Shown in pieces: positions 37,320 through 45,415 of a stretch of DNA of 64,000 nt. The position numbers were made by a program, and so were the translations under genes. The DNA is from Flavobacterium sp. BFFFF1 (GTDB lineage: Bacteria > Bacteroidota > Bacteroidia > Flavobacteriales > Flavobacteriaceae). Within the stretch, counting starts at the first letter, position 1, and each line of letters opens with the position of its first letter. The stretch spans positions 1 to 64,000 of the forward strand of contig NZ_NKJE01000015.1 of NCBI RefSeq assembly GCF_002256285.1, given 5' to 3'. The notes under the pieces were generated by a model. The model did no database searches. It was not told the origin of the DNA and worked only from the letters and a program-made list of their open reading frames with translations.

Positions 37320-40300
37320 TTACTTCTGGATTGAGGAATTGGTTTTGGCTTCTTCGGCCTGGATCGCGTCGCGTTCCTTTGTAGCTTCTTCCACTACATC
37401 CGGAAAATCAGTGAAATTCTTAACCACACTGTCCAGGATATAATTGGCCTGGAAAGCATCTTTTAATCCGTAAAAGTTTTTGGCCATTACCACAAGTCCT
37501 TTGGCGCCAAAATATTTATAGCCTGAATAATCTTTCGTCAGTTTCTGGATCACAGCGTTCGATGCTTCAAATTTGCCATCCTTATTTTTGAAATAAGCAT
37601 CATAATACAATGCTTCCGCAGCGACTTCTCCTTTGGCCATCGTCAAAAGTTTCGCATAAGCGGTCCTTGCTTTCGCTTCGTCATTTGATTTAATCGCTGA
37701 TCTCGCCACGATAATCTGGGCATCGCTGCGCACTTTATCGTCTGTCTTTGGATTCGCCAACACTTTCTCAGCGGATGTCACTGCCGATGGATAATCTTCT
37801 TTTTCATAAAACGACTTCATCAGGTTGGCCTGTGCAAAGGTGATGTTTTGCGGATAATCCGCTTCCATTTCAAGGCGTTGCAACACCGGGATGGCTTTGT
37901 CGTATTGCTTCGCTTTCAAATGAATCTGCGACAACCGGACAAGTGCCTGCTCGGTAAATTCGTTTTTCGGCGCCGCAGCCACGTATTCATATTTTGGCGT
38001 GGCATTTTCTTCCAATCCATCCGCGTAGTACAGTTGCGCTAGGTAAAAATTAGCATTCAACGCATGGATCCCGTTTGGAAACTTCGCTGTATAGCCTGAG
38101 AAACCGGCAATTGCCTGCTTCGTGTTGTTCTGCAGGTATTGCTTTTCTGCGGCTTCATAAGTATCGTTGTCCAACTCAGCATCAGAAACTTCTACAAACG
38201 ACAGTGTTTTCACCCAGGTAGCATATTCATCAACCTGGCCATTGTCGACGTAAATGAGCCTGGCCGTCGAAACCGCTTCCAACGCTTCAGGCGTGTTCGG
38301 GTAATCCGCAGCTACTTTTTTAAATTTTGTCAAAGCCAATTGGTCCTTATCCGCATTGTAATACACCAACCCTTGCTTCAATACCGACTTCGCCGCGTAA
38401 ATTCCGTTCTTAAATTCCGCAACCAATTTATCAAACGTCTTCACCGCATCATCCGTTTTCTTTTCCGCTACATAAGTATTTCCCAATTCATACAGCGCAT
38501 CATCACGGTATTGCGATTTTGGAAAAGCCTGCAGGAATTTATTCAGGTCATCAATCTTGCTCTGGTTCCTGCCGGTTACAAATCCGTAACTGATGGCTTT
38601 CTGGAACGCAGCATAATCCGCATCTACCCCTTTCATTTCAATGGCTTTGTTGTAAGCATCCATCGCCGGCCAGTATTTGGTGCTCACAAAATAACTGTCG
38701 CCCAACCGCAGGTAAGCGTCATTCAGGCGCACTTTGTCATCCTTTACCGAAGTGACATAATTTTGGAAATTGGCCGCAGCCTGGTCATATTCCTTCAACT
38801 TGAAATACGCATAACCTAAGTTATAACTGATGTTTTTATTTTCCGGAGTGGATTTTGCTTCGGCATAACCCGTAAACTGCTTGAAACTGATCAACGATTC
38901 AGAGAAATTGTCGAGTACATATTCCGTTTCCCCTTTCCAGAATGTCGCTCTTGCCGTAAATTTCGGGTCACGTGGTTCGCCAAGCGATTTCTTAAACATC
39001 GCCAATGCCTCCTGGTAGCTTCCATCGGTGTACAGTTCAAGCCCACGGTAAAAAGTGACTTTCTGGTACGCCTGTTTGTTTGCAAAACTTTTATTCTTCT
39101 CCAGCAATGCCAGCGCACCTTTATAATTCTTTGACGTGATAAACGAATTGATCAACAGCGTTTCAATCTCCGGTTTGTTTGGGTTCGACGGATATTTATC
39201 CAAAAAAGCCGAAAGCACATCCGGTACCGTTTGGTAAGAATTCCCAATATCGTAACTCAGTTTGGCATAATTCAAAAAGGCATCTTCCTGTATCTTGGCG
39301 TCAAAAGCCATTTCCGATGCGTTTTTAAACGCATTTAGCGCCTGCTGCTTCCGGTCGGTTTTCAGGTAGCTTTCGCCTAGGTGGTAATAGGCATTCTGCG
39401 CCACAAAGTCATTCCCGTCGATAATCTTGTTGAATTGCGCAATCGCATTTTCAAAATCATTTTGCTGGTAGTAGGAATACCCTAAAAGATAAAAATCGGT
39501 GTTGTTCCACTTGCCCTTTTTTCCCTTGTATTCCTTTAGGTAAGGAATCGCCTTTTCATATTGCTTCAGGTTGAAATAACTCTCCCCGATGATCTTATTC
39601 AGCTCCGATTTTTCCAACGCATTGGATTTGGCCATGGCGGTATTTCCATCATCGATGGCTTTCTGGAAATTTCCAAGCTTGAAATTCATGTCGGCCTGGA
39701 AATACGACATTTTTTCTTTGTATTTGTCCTGATCCGCTACCTGTTCAAATTGCTTGCTGGCTTCTTTATAATCATCGGCTTCATAAGCCATGAAACCCAG
39801 ATAATATTTCGCCTGTGAGCCATAAGTCTTTGAATTGGCTACCGTATTGAAGTACTTTGTCGCTTCCTTTTTATTTTTTGCCGTAAAATAGCTGTACCCT
39901 TTCTGGAAGTTGAATTTTTCAGTGTCATCAGCACTCAATTGGCTTTCATCCACCTTGTCAAACCATTCCAACGCGTCAGGATATTGCCCCTGTTCGAAAT
40001 AATATTCCGCCACTTCGATATACGCCTGGTTTTGCTTGCTGCTGGTCGGATAATTGGTTACGAAATCCTCCATCAGCCTGTCCGCACCGCCCTGATTTAG
40101 CCTGATGGCACAATTCGCGATGTAATACGCACAGTCCGCTTCAATATCCTGGGCCGCAGCCTTTCCGGAAACTTCCTGTTTCACTTTCTCGAAAATAATT
40201 TGGGCAGACTGGTACTGTTTGTCCCTATAGAGCTCCACCGCGCGGTTGAAAGCGGCAAGGTCATTCGTGTAAACAGCTGATTTTTGTGCGGAAAGGCTTG

Positions 40301-40349
40301 TGGACAAAGCGAGTAAAGACAATAAGAGTAGCTTTTGAAGTCTGTGCAT
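37320..40349 (-). CDS. Large exported TPR-repeat protein
   Basis: 1009 residues. A signal peptide (LLALSTSLSA|Q) is followed by some 20 or more tetratricopeptide-like helical pairs along the whole length, for example YYIANCAIRLNQGGAD, AYYHLGESYLKTDRKQQALNAFKNA and ALYELGNTYVAEKKTDDAVKTFDKL. It is probably a periplasmic scaffold that binds other envelope proteins; the beta-barrel gene downstream is the obvious partner. The promoter -7 box is at 40370-40377. Size and pairing recall envelope-assembly TPR proteins, but I cannot assign a named system. Confidence 0.85.
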   Translation of the reverse strand: MHRLQKLLLLSLLALSTSLSAQKSAVYTNDLAAFNRAVELYRDKQYQSAQIIFEKVKQEVSGKAAAQDIEADCAYYIANCAIRLNQGGADRLMEDFVTNYPTSSKQNQAYIEVAEYYFEQGQYPDALEWFDKVDESQLSADDTEKFNFQKGYSYFTAKNKKEATKYFNTVANSKTYGSQAKYYLGFMAYEADDYKEASKQFEQVADQDKYKEKMSYFQADMNFKLGNFQKAIDDGNTAMAKSNALEKSELNKIIGESYFNLKQYEKAIPYLKEYKGKKGKWNNTDFYLLGYSYYQQNDFENAIAQFNKIIDGNDFVAQNAYYHLGESYLKTDRKQQALNAFKNASEMAFDAKIQEDAFLNYAKLSYDIGNSYQTVPDVLSAFLDKYPSNPNKPEIETLLINSFITSKNYKGALALLEKNKSFANKQAYQKVTFYRGLELYTDGSYQEALAMFKKSLGEPRDPKFTARATFWKGETEYVLDNFSESLISFKQFTGYAEAKSTPENKNISYNLGYAYFKLKEYDQAAANFQNYVTSVKDDKVRLNDAYLRLGDSYFVSTKYWPAMDAYNKAIEMKGVDADYAAFQKAISYGFVTGRNQSKIDDLNKFLQAFPKSQYRDDALYELGNTYVAEKKTDDAVKTFDKLVAEFKNGIYAAKSVLKQGLVYYNADKDQLALTKFKKVAADYPNTPEALEAVSTARLIYVDNGQVDEYATWVKTLSFVEVSDAELDNDTYEAAEKQYLQNNTKQAIAGFSGYTAKFPNGIHALNANFYLAQLYYADGLEENATPKYEYVAAAPKNEFTEQALVRLSQIHLKAKQYDKAIPVLQRLEMEADYPQNITFAQANLMKSFYEKEDYPSAVTSAEKVLANPKTDDKVRSDAQIIVARSAIKSNDEAKARTAYAKLLTMAKGEVAAEALYYDAYFKNKDGKFEASNAVIQKLTKDYSGYKYFGAKGLVVMAKNFYGLKDAFQANYILDSVVKNFTDFPDVVEEATKERDAIQAEEAKTNSSIQK

Positions 40350-40369
40350 CTTGGTGTTGGTTTAATTTT

Positions 40370-40377
40370 CAAATATA
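40370..40377 (-). promoter_or_regulatory. Promoter -7 element for the TPR/beta-barrel operon
   Basis: Leftward TATATTTG, an exact TAnnTTTG match 20 bases before the TPR gene's ATG. Confidence 0.55.
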
Positions 40378-40547
40378 TCATTCCTCGCCGGGATAACGAA
40401 CTGAAAAGTGGATTTAGTATTAACACAGTTGTCAACGATGGGGATTATAACAAAATATTAAGAATTCCAGAAATGGGCTTCAGTAGACCAGAACATGCGT
40501 TAGATCCATCAAAAATCGATTTAAAACAGTCCGAAATATCTAATACC

Positions 40548-40673
40548 CTTCAGAAACCATTTCTTATGCTTCAGAAACCATTTCTTATGCTTCAGAAACT
40601 ACTTCTTATCCTTCAGAAATTACTCCTTAACCGTCAGAAACTATTTCTTATGCTTCAGAAATGGCCCACAGCC
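40548..40673. repeat. 21-bp-phased repeat array B
   Basis: Six units opening with CTTCAGAAA (once CGTCAGAAA) start every 21 bases at 40548, 40569, 40590, 40611, 40632 and 40653. The first two internal copies are nearly identical. Read on the minus strand each unit is GAAGCATAAGAAATGG plus five bases, sharing the GAAGCAT core of array A. The array occupies the 408-base gap between the divergent TPR gene and ftsE. An isolated related fragment (CAGAAATGGGCTTCAG) lies near 40468-40483. The rest of the gap holds only promoters. Confidence 0.85.
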
Positions 40674-40703
40674 AATGCGGCGTTTACAGTTGGGAAAATT
40701 TAT

Positions 40704-40734
40704 TTTGAATACGAGCGTTATCTTAGTACTTTTA
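40704..40734 (+). promoter_or_regulatory. Promoter for ftsE (-33 and -7)
   Basis: TTTG at 40704-40707, a 19-base spacer and TACTTTTA at 40727-40734 (one mismatch to TAnnTTTG), 23 bases before the ftsE ATG. It lies immediately after array B. Confidence 0.5.
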
Positions 40735-40757
40735 CCACCACTAACAAAACCGGAACC

Positions 40758-41441
40758 ATGTCACAGCCTGTCGTACTGCTTAAAAATGTCAATATCTACC
40801 AGGAAAAAAACCTGATCCTGTCTGATGTAAACCTCGAGGTGAACCAAGGCGAATTTATTTACATCATCGGAAAATCCGGAACAGGAAAGAGCAGCCTTGT
40901 AAAAACGCTTTACGCAGACCTGGAAATCGATGAAGGCGAAGCCCATATCGTAGGGTACGATTTGATGAAGATGAAAGAATCACAGATTCCGTTCCTGCGC
41001 CGCAAAATTGGGATTGTTTTCCAGGATTTTAAATTACTGCCGGACAGGAGCATCAATGACAACATGTTGTTTGTGCTGAAAGCGACCGGCTGGAAAGACA
41101 ATGCCGCGATGCAGGAAAAAATTGACGAGGTCCTGGAGAAAGTAGACATGAAAAAACTGGTTCACAAGATGCCGCACCAGCTTTCCGGCGGGGAGCAGCA
41201 GCGTGTGGCAATTGCCCGTGCCCTATTAAACGATCCCGAATTGATTCTTGCCGACGAGCCCACAGGAAACCTGGATCCTCAGACCAGTGTAGAGGTTCTG
41301 GAAGTGTTGCGTAAAATCAACGGGAATGGAAAAACCGTGATCATGGCAACACACGATTATGCATTGCTGTTGAAATTCCCTTCCAAAACATTAAAATGCG
41401 AAAGCGGTACGATTTTTGAAGTTGTACAGAAAACGGTATAA
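40758..41441 (+). CDS. ftsE: Cell division ATP-binding protein FtsE
   Basis: 227-residue ABC-type ATPase that with FtsX regulates peptidoglycan hydrolases at the division site. Walker A is GKSGTGKS (38-45), the signature LSGGE is at 142-146 and Walker B LILADE at 162-167. The Q-loop [13 protein letters not shown] is the FtsE-typical form. The start is ATG 40758; a much longer in-frame reading from 40335 merely runs through the repeat array. No ftsX is adjacent. The stop codon is directly followed by a decayed glycosyltransferase. Confidence 0.92.
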   Translation: MSQPVVLLKNVNIYQEKNLILSDVNLEVNQGEFIYIIGKSGTGKSSLVKTLYADLEIDEGEAHIVGYDLMKMKESQIPFLRRKIGIVFQDFKLLPDRSINDNMLFVLKATGWKDNAAMQEKIDEVLEKVDMKKLVHKMPHQLSGGEQQRVAIARALLNDPELILADEPTGNLDPQTSVEVLEVLRKINGNGKTVIMATHDYALLLKFPSKTLKCESGTIFEVVQKTV

Positions 41442-41442
41442 C

Positions 41443-41782
41443 GTCAATGAAGCCAAAACCGTCCACCTGATTTTGGACAAAATCAAAGAAGCGGAATTAA
41501 CGGACAATATTTCAAAAGAGATTATCCTTGTCGACGACTACTCCACCGACGGCACCGAAAAATACATCGCTGAAAACCCTGAAGCTGCTTCAGTCACTGA
41601 ACCTGAAAGAAAACTGGTTCGGATTTGAACCGGAAGTCACTGCCAAAATTTCGAGAATTCCAAAAGTACGCATATACGAAGTCGGGACTTCCTATTACGA
41701 CCGAACGTATGAAGAGGGCAAAAAAATCAATTGGAAAGACGGATTTCGCGCAATCTATTGCATTTTCAGGTACAACCTTTAA
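41443..41782 (+). pseudogene. Remnant of a GT2 (dolichyl-phosphate mannosyltransferase-like) gene
   Basis: Two pieces of one glycosyltransferase family 2 gene survive in different frames. Frame 1 from 41443 gives VNEAKTVHLILDKI...[23 protein letters not shown], the family's nucleotide-binding start without its first ~10 residues. Frame 2 from ~41582 gives [18 protein letters not shown]...[19 protein letters not shown], the family's C-terminus. The roughly 100 or more residues between them, including the DXD region, are missing, and the junction near 41580 is out of frame. The 5' end is lost exactly at the ftsE stop. The 3' end overlaps the convergent glycosyltransferase stop by 4 bases. Confidence 0.85.
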
Positions 41783-42918
41783 GCCGGTACTTTGGCTATT
41801 GTTTCCGACAGAATCTGATCAATCAATAAGGCATTGGCGCCATCATCAAGGTGTGTTTTGAGCACCTGTTGCCTCCTTTCATAATCATCAAAAGGAACCG
41901 CTTTCAAACGATTTACAGCATTGATGAGTTGCTTCCTGTCTTTGGCGGTAATACAGAGGTCGCTCACCGCTGGGTCATCGATAATATTGTTGTTGATAAT
42001 ACAAAACCTTCCGTTAAAAAGTGCATTGACTACTTTAAGCTTTGTTCCCGATTTCTGGAATGACCAACTGATGTTGATGTGCGCGGCCATCATCAGCGAT
42101 TTGAGGTGGTTAAAATCAACCAATGGAACAAATTCAACGTTCGCTTGCTGCCTGATGACGCCCCTTACAAACGATTCCCCTGACCCGGAAGCAATCACCA
42201 GTTTAAAGCCGGGAATATCGGCAAATGCATCGATTAAAAAACGTACCGCTTTCCTGTTGTCGGCGGTATTCAGATCGCCGTGGTATAACGCATACGTGCC
42301 GCTACCCCCTAATTCAGCCACCGATTCGTTGCCATGAAAAACCGGCACGTAGCTGGCATTTCCAAATTTTCTATTGATGTATTGCTCCTCAAACCGAGAC
42401 AAAGCTAAGACGTGATTAAACGACCGGATGGTTTGCTCATAAGACTGGTATTTCAATTGTTCAAAAGCAAATGCAATCTTTTTCACCAGCGATTTTTCCG
42501 ATTTTGAAACGCCCTTGTAATAATCCTGCTCGATGTTGTGCAGCCGCAGGATTTTTTTAAATCCTTCCAGTTGTTTCTTATTTACCAGATACGTGGTCTT
42601 GAGCGCTTCAAACAGGATCGGCGCATCGATTGATTTTAAATTGTTGAGCAGCGTACTGTCATTTCTTGACATCACGGAATATGGAATTCCGGAAAAAAAC
42701 AACAGCGGGTTGTATGAAAACCGATAGTAAAATACCCGTTCGGTAACAGCTTCCAGTTCAGGACACGATTTTGGGATTTCTTCTGAAAAAGTGTGGAGGT
42801 AAATCTTATACCCTATTTTGTGTAACGCCTTAATTTTAAAAAATACATCGATGATTCCGCCAAAATCCGGCGGGTAAGGATAATCAAAACTAACGATGTG
42901 GAGTCTTTTTTCAGGCAT
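41779..42918 (-). CDS. Glycosyltransferase (GT-B type, group 1-like)
   Basis: 379 residues. The N-terminal half opens with [15 protein letters not shown], a group 1 start with Gly-rich acceptor loop. The C-terminal half has [24 protein letters not shown] (nucleotide-sugar domain start) and [24 protein letters not shown] in place of the usual E-x7-E motif region. It probably adds a sugar to a lipid-linked glycan at the cytosolic face. It is the first gene of the polysaccharide locus and has its own leftward promoter. Confidence 0.82.
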   Translation of the reverse strand: MPEKRLHIVSFDYPYPPDFGGIIDVFFKIKALHKIGYKIYLHTFSEEIPKSCPELEAVTERVFYYRFSYNPLLFFSGIPYSVMSRNDSTLLNNLKSIDAPILFEALKTTYLVNKKQLEGFKKILRLHNIEQDYYKGVSKSEKSLVKKIAFAFEQLKYQSYEQTIRSFNHVLALSRFEEQYINRKFGNASYVPVFHGNESVAELGGSGTYALYHGDLNTADNRKAVRFLIDAFADIPGFKLVIASGSGESFVRGVIRQQANVEFVPLVDFNHLKSLMMAAHINISWSFQKSGTKLKVVNALFNGRFCIINNNIIDDPAVSDLCITAKDRKQLINAVNRLKAVPFDDYERRQQVLKTHLDDGANALLIDQILSETIAKVPA

Positions 42919-42928
42919 AACAATGGCA

Positions 42929-42936
42929 CAAAAATA
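42929..42936 (-). promoter_or_regulatory. Promoter -7 element, leftward glycosyltransferase
   Basis: Leftward TATTTTTG, an exact TAnnTTTG match 10 bases before the ATG at 42918. Confidence 0.5.
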
Positions 42937-42966
42937 GCATTTTTAGGTATGCAAAACCGATTTGAT

Positions 42967-42974
42967 TATATTTG
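42967..42974 (+). promoter_or_regulatory. Promoter -7 element, rightward GT2
   Basis: TATATTTG, an exact match 9 bases before the ATG at 42984. It rules out a TTG start at 42972 that lies inside the box. Confidence 0.5.
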
Positions 42975-42983
42975 AACAAAATA

Positions 42984-43904
42984 ATGCCCATGCCTTTTTT
43001 TTCAGTCGTCATACCGCTTTACAATAAGGAGCGTTTTATTGAAAACACGCTCCGAAGTGTATTGGCACAAACCTTTGGTGATTTTGAAATCCTGGTCATC
43101 GACAATGGCTCAACCGATGGCAGCGCTGAAAAAGCAAAAACCATCATCGATTCCAGAGTCCGTTATTTTTCAAAACCCAACGATGGGGTTTCTGCCGCGC
43201 GTAATTTTGGTATCGATCATGCCGCATCTGACTTTATTTCGTTCCTCGATGCCGACGATTACTGGTATCCGGAATTTCTGCAAACGATGCGGGACAACAT
43301 CGCTCAATTCCCGGACCAAAGTGTTTTTGCTGCGGCGATAGAAATTGAAACGCCGAAAACGGTCATCCCCGCCGTGTATTCAATAGAAAAAAAGGAAACG
43401 CAGGTGGTCAATTATTTTGCTGCCAGCCAAAAGGAAACGATTATCTGTACTTCATGCGCTGCGTTCCATAAAAGTGTGTTTGAAAGCGCCGGTGTTTTCG
43501 ATACAACCATGTCGAACAGCGAGGATATCGATTTATGGATGCGGATGGGATTGGAATTTCCCGTCGTATTCAGCAATAAAATTCTGGCGCGGTATGTTTA
43601 TGACCCAAGAAGCCTCTCCCGAAACCAAAACACCCGGGTTGATTTTTCAAAATTTTCCGAAGCGGAAAAAACGAACCCAGTACTAAAGAAGTTCCTGGAC
43701 CTGAACCGGTTTTCTCTGGCCGTTAAATCAAAATTGAATGGCGATTATGATAGTTTCCTGAAGTTTTACAGCGCAATAGACCAAAATAATTTAAGTCCGA
43801 AAAAGAAAATGGTGCTAACGCTCCCGCCTTTTGCTTTAAGGATTGCGATTGGTTTACGCGAACAATTGGTCCGTTACGGATTAGCCTCTTCGGTTTTTAA
43901 ATGA
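42984..43904 (+). CDS. Glycosyltransferase family 2
   Basis: 306-residue GT-A fold inverting glycosyltransferase. It has the opening FFSVVIPLYNKERFI, EILVIDNGSTDGS, the metal-binding FLDADDYWYP and SNSEDIDLWMRMG near the catalytic base. Either ATG 42984 or 42990 could be the start. The last 24 bases overlap the convergent FdtA-type gene, an unusually deep 3' overlap. Sugar and acceptor unknown. Confidence 0.9.
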   Translation: MPMPFFSVVIPLYNKERFIENTLRSVLAQTFGDFEILVIDNGSTDGSAEKAKTIIDSRVRYFSKPNDGVSAARNFGIDHAASDFISFLDADDYWYPEFLQTMRDNIAQFPDQSVFAAAIEIETPKTVIPAVYSIEKKETQVVNYFAASQKETIICTSCAAFHKSVFESAGVFDTTMSNSEDIDLWMRMGLEFPVVFSNKILARYVYDPRSLSRNQNTRVDFSKFSEAEKTNPVLKKFLDLNRFSLAVKSKLNGDYDSFLKFYSAIDQNNLSPKKKMVLTLPPFALRIAIGLREQLVRYGLASSVFK

Positions 43905-44318
43905 TACGAAATCGTCGTATTCGCGAATGTAATCGTCTTCGGTAAACAAATCCGAAGCAATCACGAGGCAAACGGAACCCGATGAAAAATTCTGAAGTTC
44001 CCGCCAAATTCCTGTCGGAATCAACAATCCCTGGCTGGGTTTGTTCAGCATGATCGTTTTGGCAGTTGTACCATCTTTCAGCACCACATCAAAACTGCCG
44101 CTGAGCGCAATGACGACGGCCTGGTTGTCAATATGCGCGTGCCCGCCCCTTTCCTCGCCGCCGGGAACATCGTAGAGGTAGTAAATTCTGTTCATCTTAA
44201 ACGGAATCGTATTGCCTTCGACCACGGAGAGATTACCGCGTACGTCATGTACTTTCGGGATGTCAATCAGCCGTGCATCGTCGATGGTTGTGTTTATTTT
44301 TTCAGGATTTTGTTCCAT
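43881..44318 (-). CDS. fdtA: FdtA/QdtA-type dTDP-4-dehydro-6-deoxy-glucose 3,4-ketoisomerase
   Basis: 145-residue cupin (WxcM/FdtA family). It shows RGNLSVVEG, the catalytic/metal-site-like RGGHAH (57-62), SGSFDVVLKDG and GLLIPTGIWRELQNFS. The family moves the keto group from C4 to C3 of dTDP-4-keto-6-deoxyglucose, preparing a 3-amino-3,6-dideoxyhexose. The aminotransferase expected next in this pathway is encoded ~9.5 kb away, at 53799-54899. FdtA and QdtA give galacto or gluco products and cannot be told apart here. It overlaps the upstream glycosyltransferase gene by 25 bases. Confidence 0.85.
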   Translation of the reverse strand: MEQNPEKINTTIDDARLIDIPKVHDVRGNLSVVEGNTIPFKMNRIYYLYDVPGGEERGGHAHIDNQAVVIALSGSFDVVLKDGTTAKTIMLNKPSQGLLIPTGIWRELQNFSSGSVCLVIASDLFTEDDYIREYDDFVSFKNRRG

Positions 44319-45379
44319 TCGTTTAAGATATTTTCAGCCGATAAATGGGCGATACTCGTTTGGGCATTGGTTTTACAAATATGGTATAAATTCTGGTCTT
44401 CCGCAAGGCGATTCATGGCTTGGGCCAATGCTTCCGGATTGTAATTTTCGACTAAAATTCCGTTGTGCTCATTCATAATGATTTCCTTCGGCCCGGAACT
44501 GCAATCCACTGAAACTACCGGAGTGCCGATGGCAAGCGATTCAATTACCACCCTTGGAAATCCTTCATAACGGCTGCTCAAAACGGTAAACAACGCTGAT
44601 TTTACGTAAGGAAACGGATTATGCTGCTTCGGTACAAAAATGATGCTATCCGATAATTGTAAAGCCTGGACCTTATCCTTCAGCATCTCGAGATCATCGC
44701 CATCGCCAAGAATATAAAGCAGTATCTTTTTTTGGTGCAGGCTGGATTTCGCATACGATTCAATTAAAAGTGACAGGTTTTTACTCTCGTCATGCAACCG
44801 ACCATAAGACAGGATGAACTGACCCGAAATCTGCTGCTCATTAGCCATTTCTATGATCTTTTCATTGGCGGCAGGATTGTAGATTGTGATGACATTTTTG
44901 TAGCCATAAATTTTACGGATATTTTCAGCGGCTTCTTTTGAAACTGCAACGATATACGGCGACAGTTGGTATATCTTTTTCGCTATAAATGTATTGGAAG
45001 GAAAATAAAGGTCGGCCCTGAAATTCCTGACGACATATATCGTCTTTTTAGCCGGATAGATCCATCGTGATATTACCCATTCTGACCATGAAACAGTACG
45101 CGTACGGTTGTCAATCACCCAGTCGAATTGTTGTTCCCTCAGGTATTTCCGCAGTACCAACAGCCTATTCAACCTTCCCAAAGTAGAATGATCTGCACTT
45201 TTCAACAAGCCCAGGTTCAGTAATTTCCCTTTATAATCATATTGGATATCATCGAGAACACTGACAATGTGTACATCATATCCTGCGTCTGAAAGCAGTA
45301 TTGAAAGCAGTGCTGCGGAACGTTCAGCGCCACCGCCGCCAAGGGAAGCCGTTACAATAAGGACTTTAACTGCAGACAT
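44294..45379 (-). CDS. Glycosyltransferase family 4
   Basis: 361-residue GT-B retaining glycosyltransferase. It begins VKVLIVTASLGGGGAERSA and has FILSYGRLHDESKNLSLLIES at the donor-domain start. The family's E-x7-E motif appears in SSRYEGFPRVVIESLAIGTPVV. Its start shares the 36-base divergent promoter region with the next rightward gene. Co-transcribed with the FdtA-type gene. Confidence 0.92.
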   Translation of the reverse strand: MSAVKVLIVTASLGGGGAERSAALLSILLSDAGYDVHIVSVLDDIQYDYKGKLLNLGLLKSADHSTLGRLNRLLVLRKYLREQQFDWVIDNRTRTVSWSEWVISRWIYPAKKTIYVVRNFRADLYFPSNTFIAKKIYQLSPYIVAVSKEAAENIRKIYGYKNVITIYNPAANEKIIEMANEQQISGQFILSYGRLHDESKNLSLLIESYAKSSLHQKKILLYILGDGDDLEMLKDKVQALQLSDSIIFVPKQHNPFPYVKSALFTVLSSRYEGFPRVVIESLAIGTPVVSVDCSSGPKEIIMNEHNGILVENYNPEALAQAMNRLAEDQNLYHICKTNAQTSIAHLSAENILNEWNKILKK

Positions 45380-45391
45380 TATTTACTTTCA

Positions 45392-45408
45392 TATATTTGT
45401 CAAATATA
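45392..45408. promoter_or_regulatory. Palindromic face-to-face -7 elements
   Basis: TATATTTG-T-CAAATATA is a perfect 17-base palindrome. It supplies an exact TAnnTTTG to both strands in the 36-base gap between the divergent genes starting at 45379 and 45416. The predicted start sites cross, so polymerases on the two strands would collide or exclude each other. No clear -33 boxes were seen. Confidence 0.5.
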
Positions 45409-45415
45409 CTAATAT

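Noticed and set aside
38139..38819. 226-codon rightward open frame
   Set aside because: Antisense to the TPR gene, with no start signals and no recognisable domain; an artefact of the coding bias opposite.
40335..40757. N-terminal extension of ftsE through the repeat array
   Set aside because: FtsE homology begins at ATG 40758, a promoter lies just upstream of it, and the extension only reads through 21-bp repeats.
42972..42983. TTG start for the GT2 gene
   Set aside because: The TTG lies inside an exact TATATTTG promoter box; an ATG follows at 42984.
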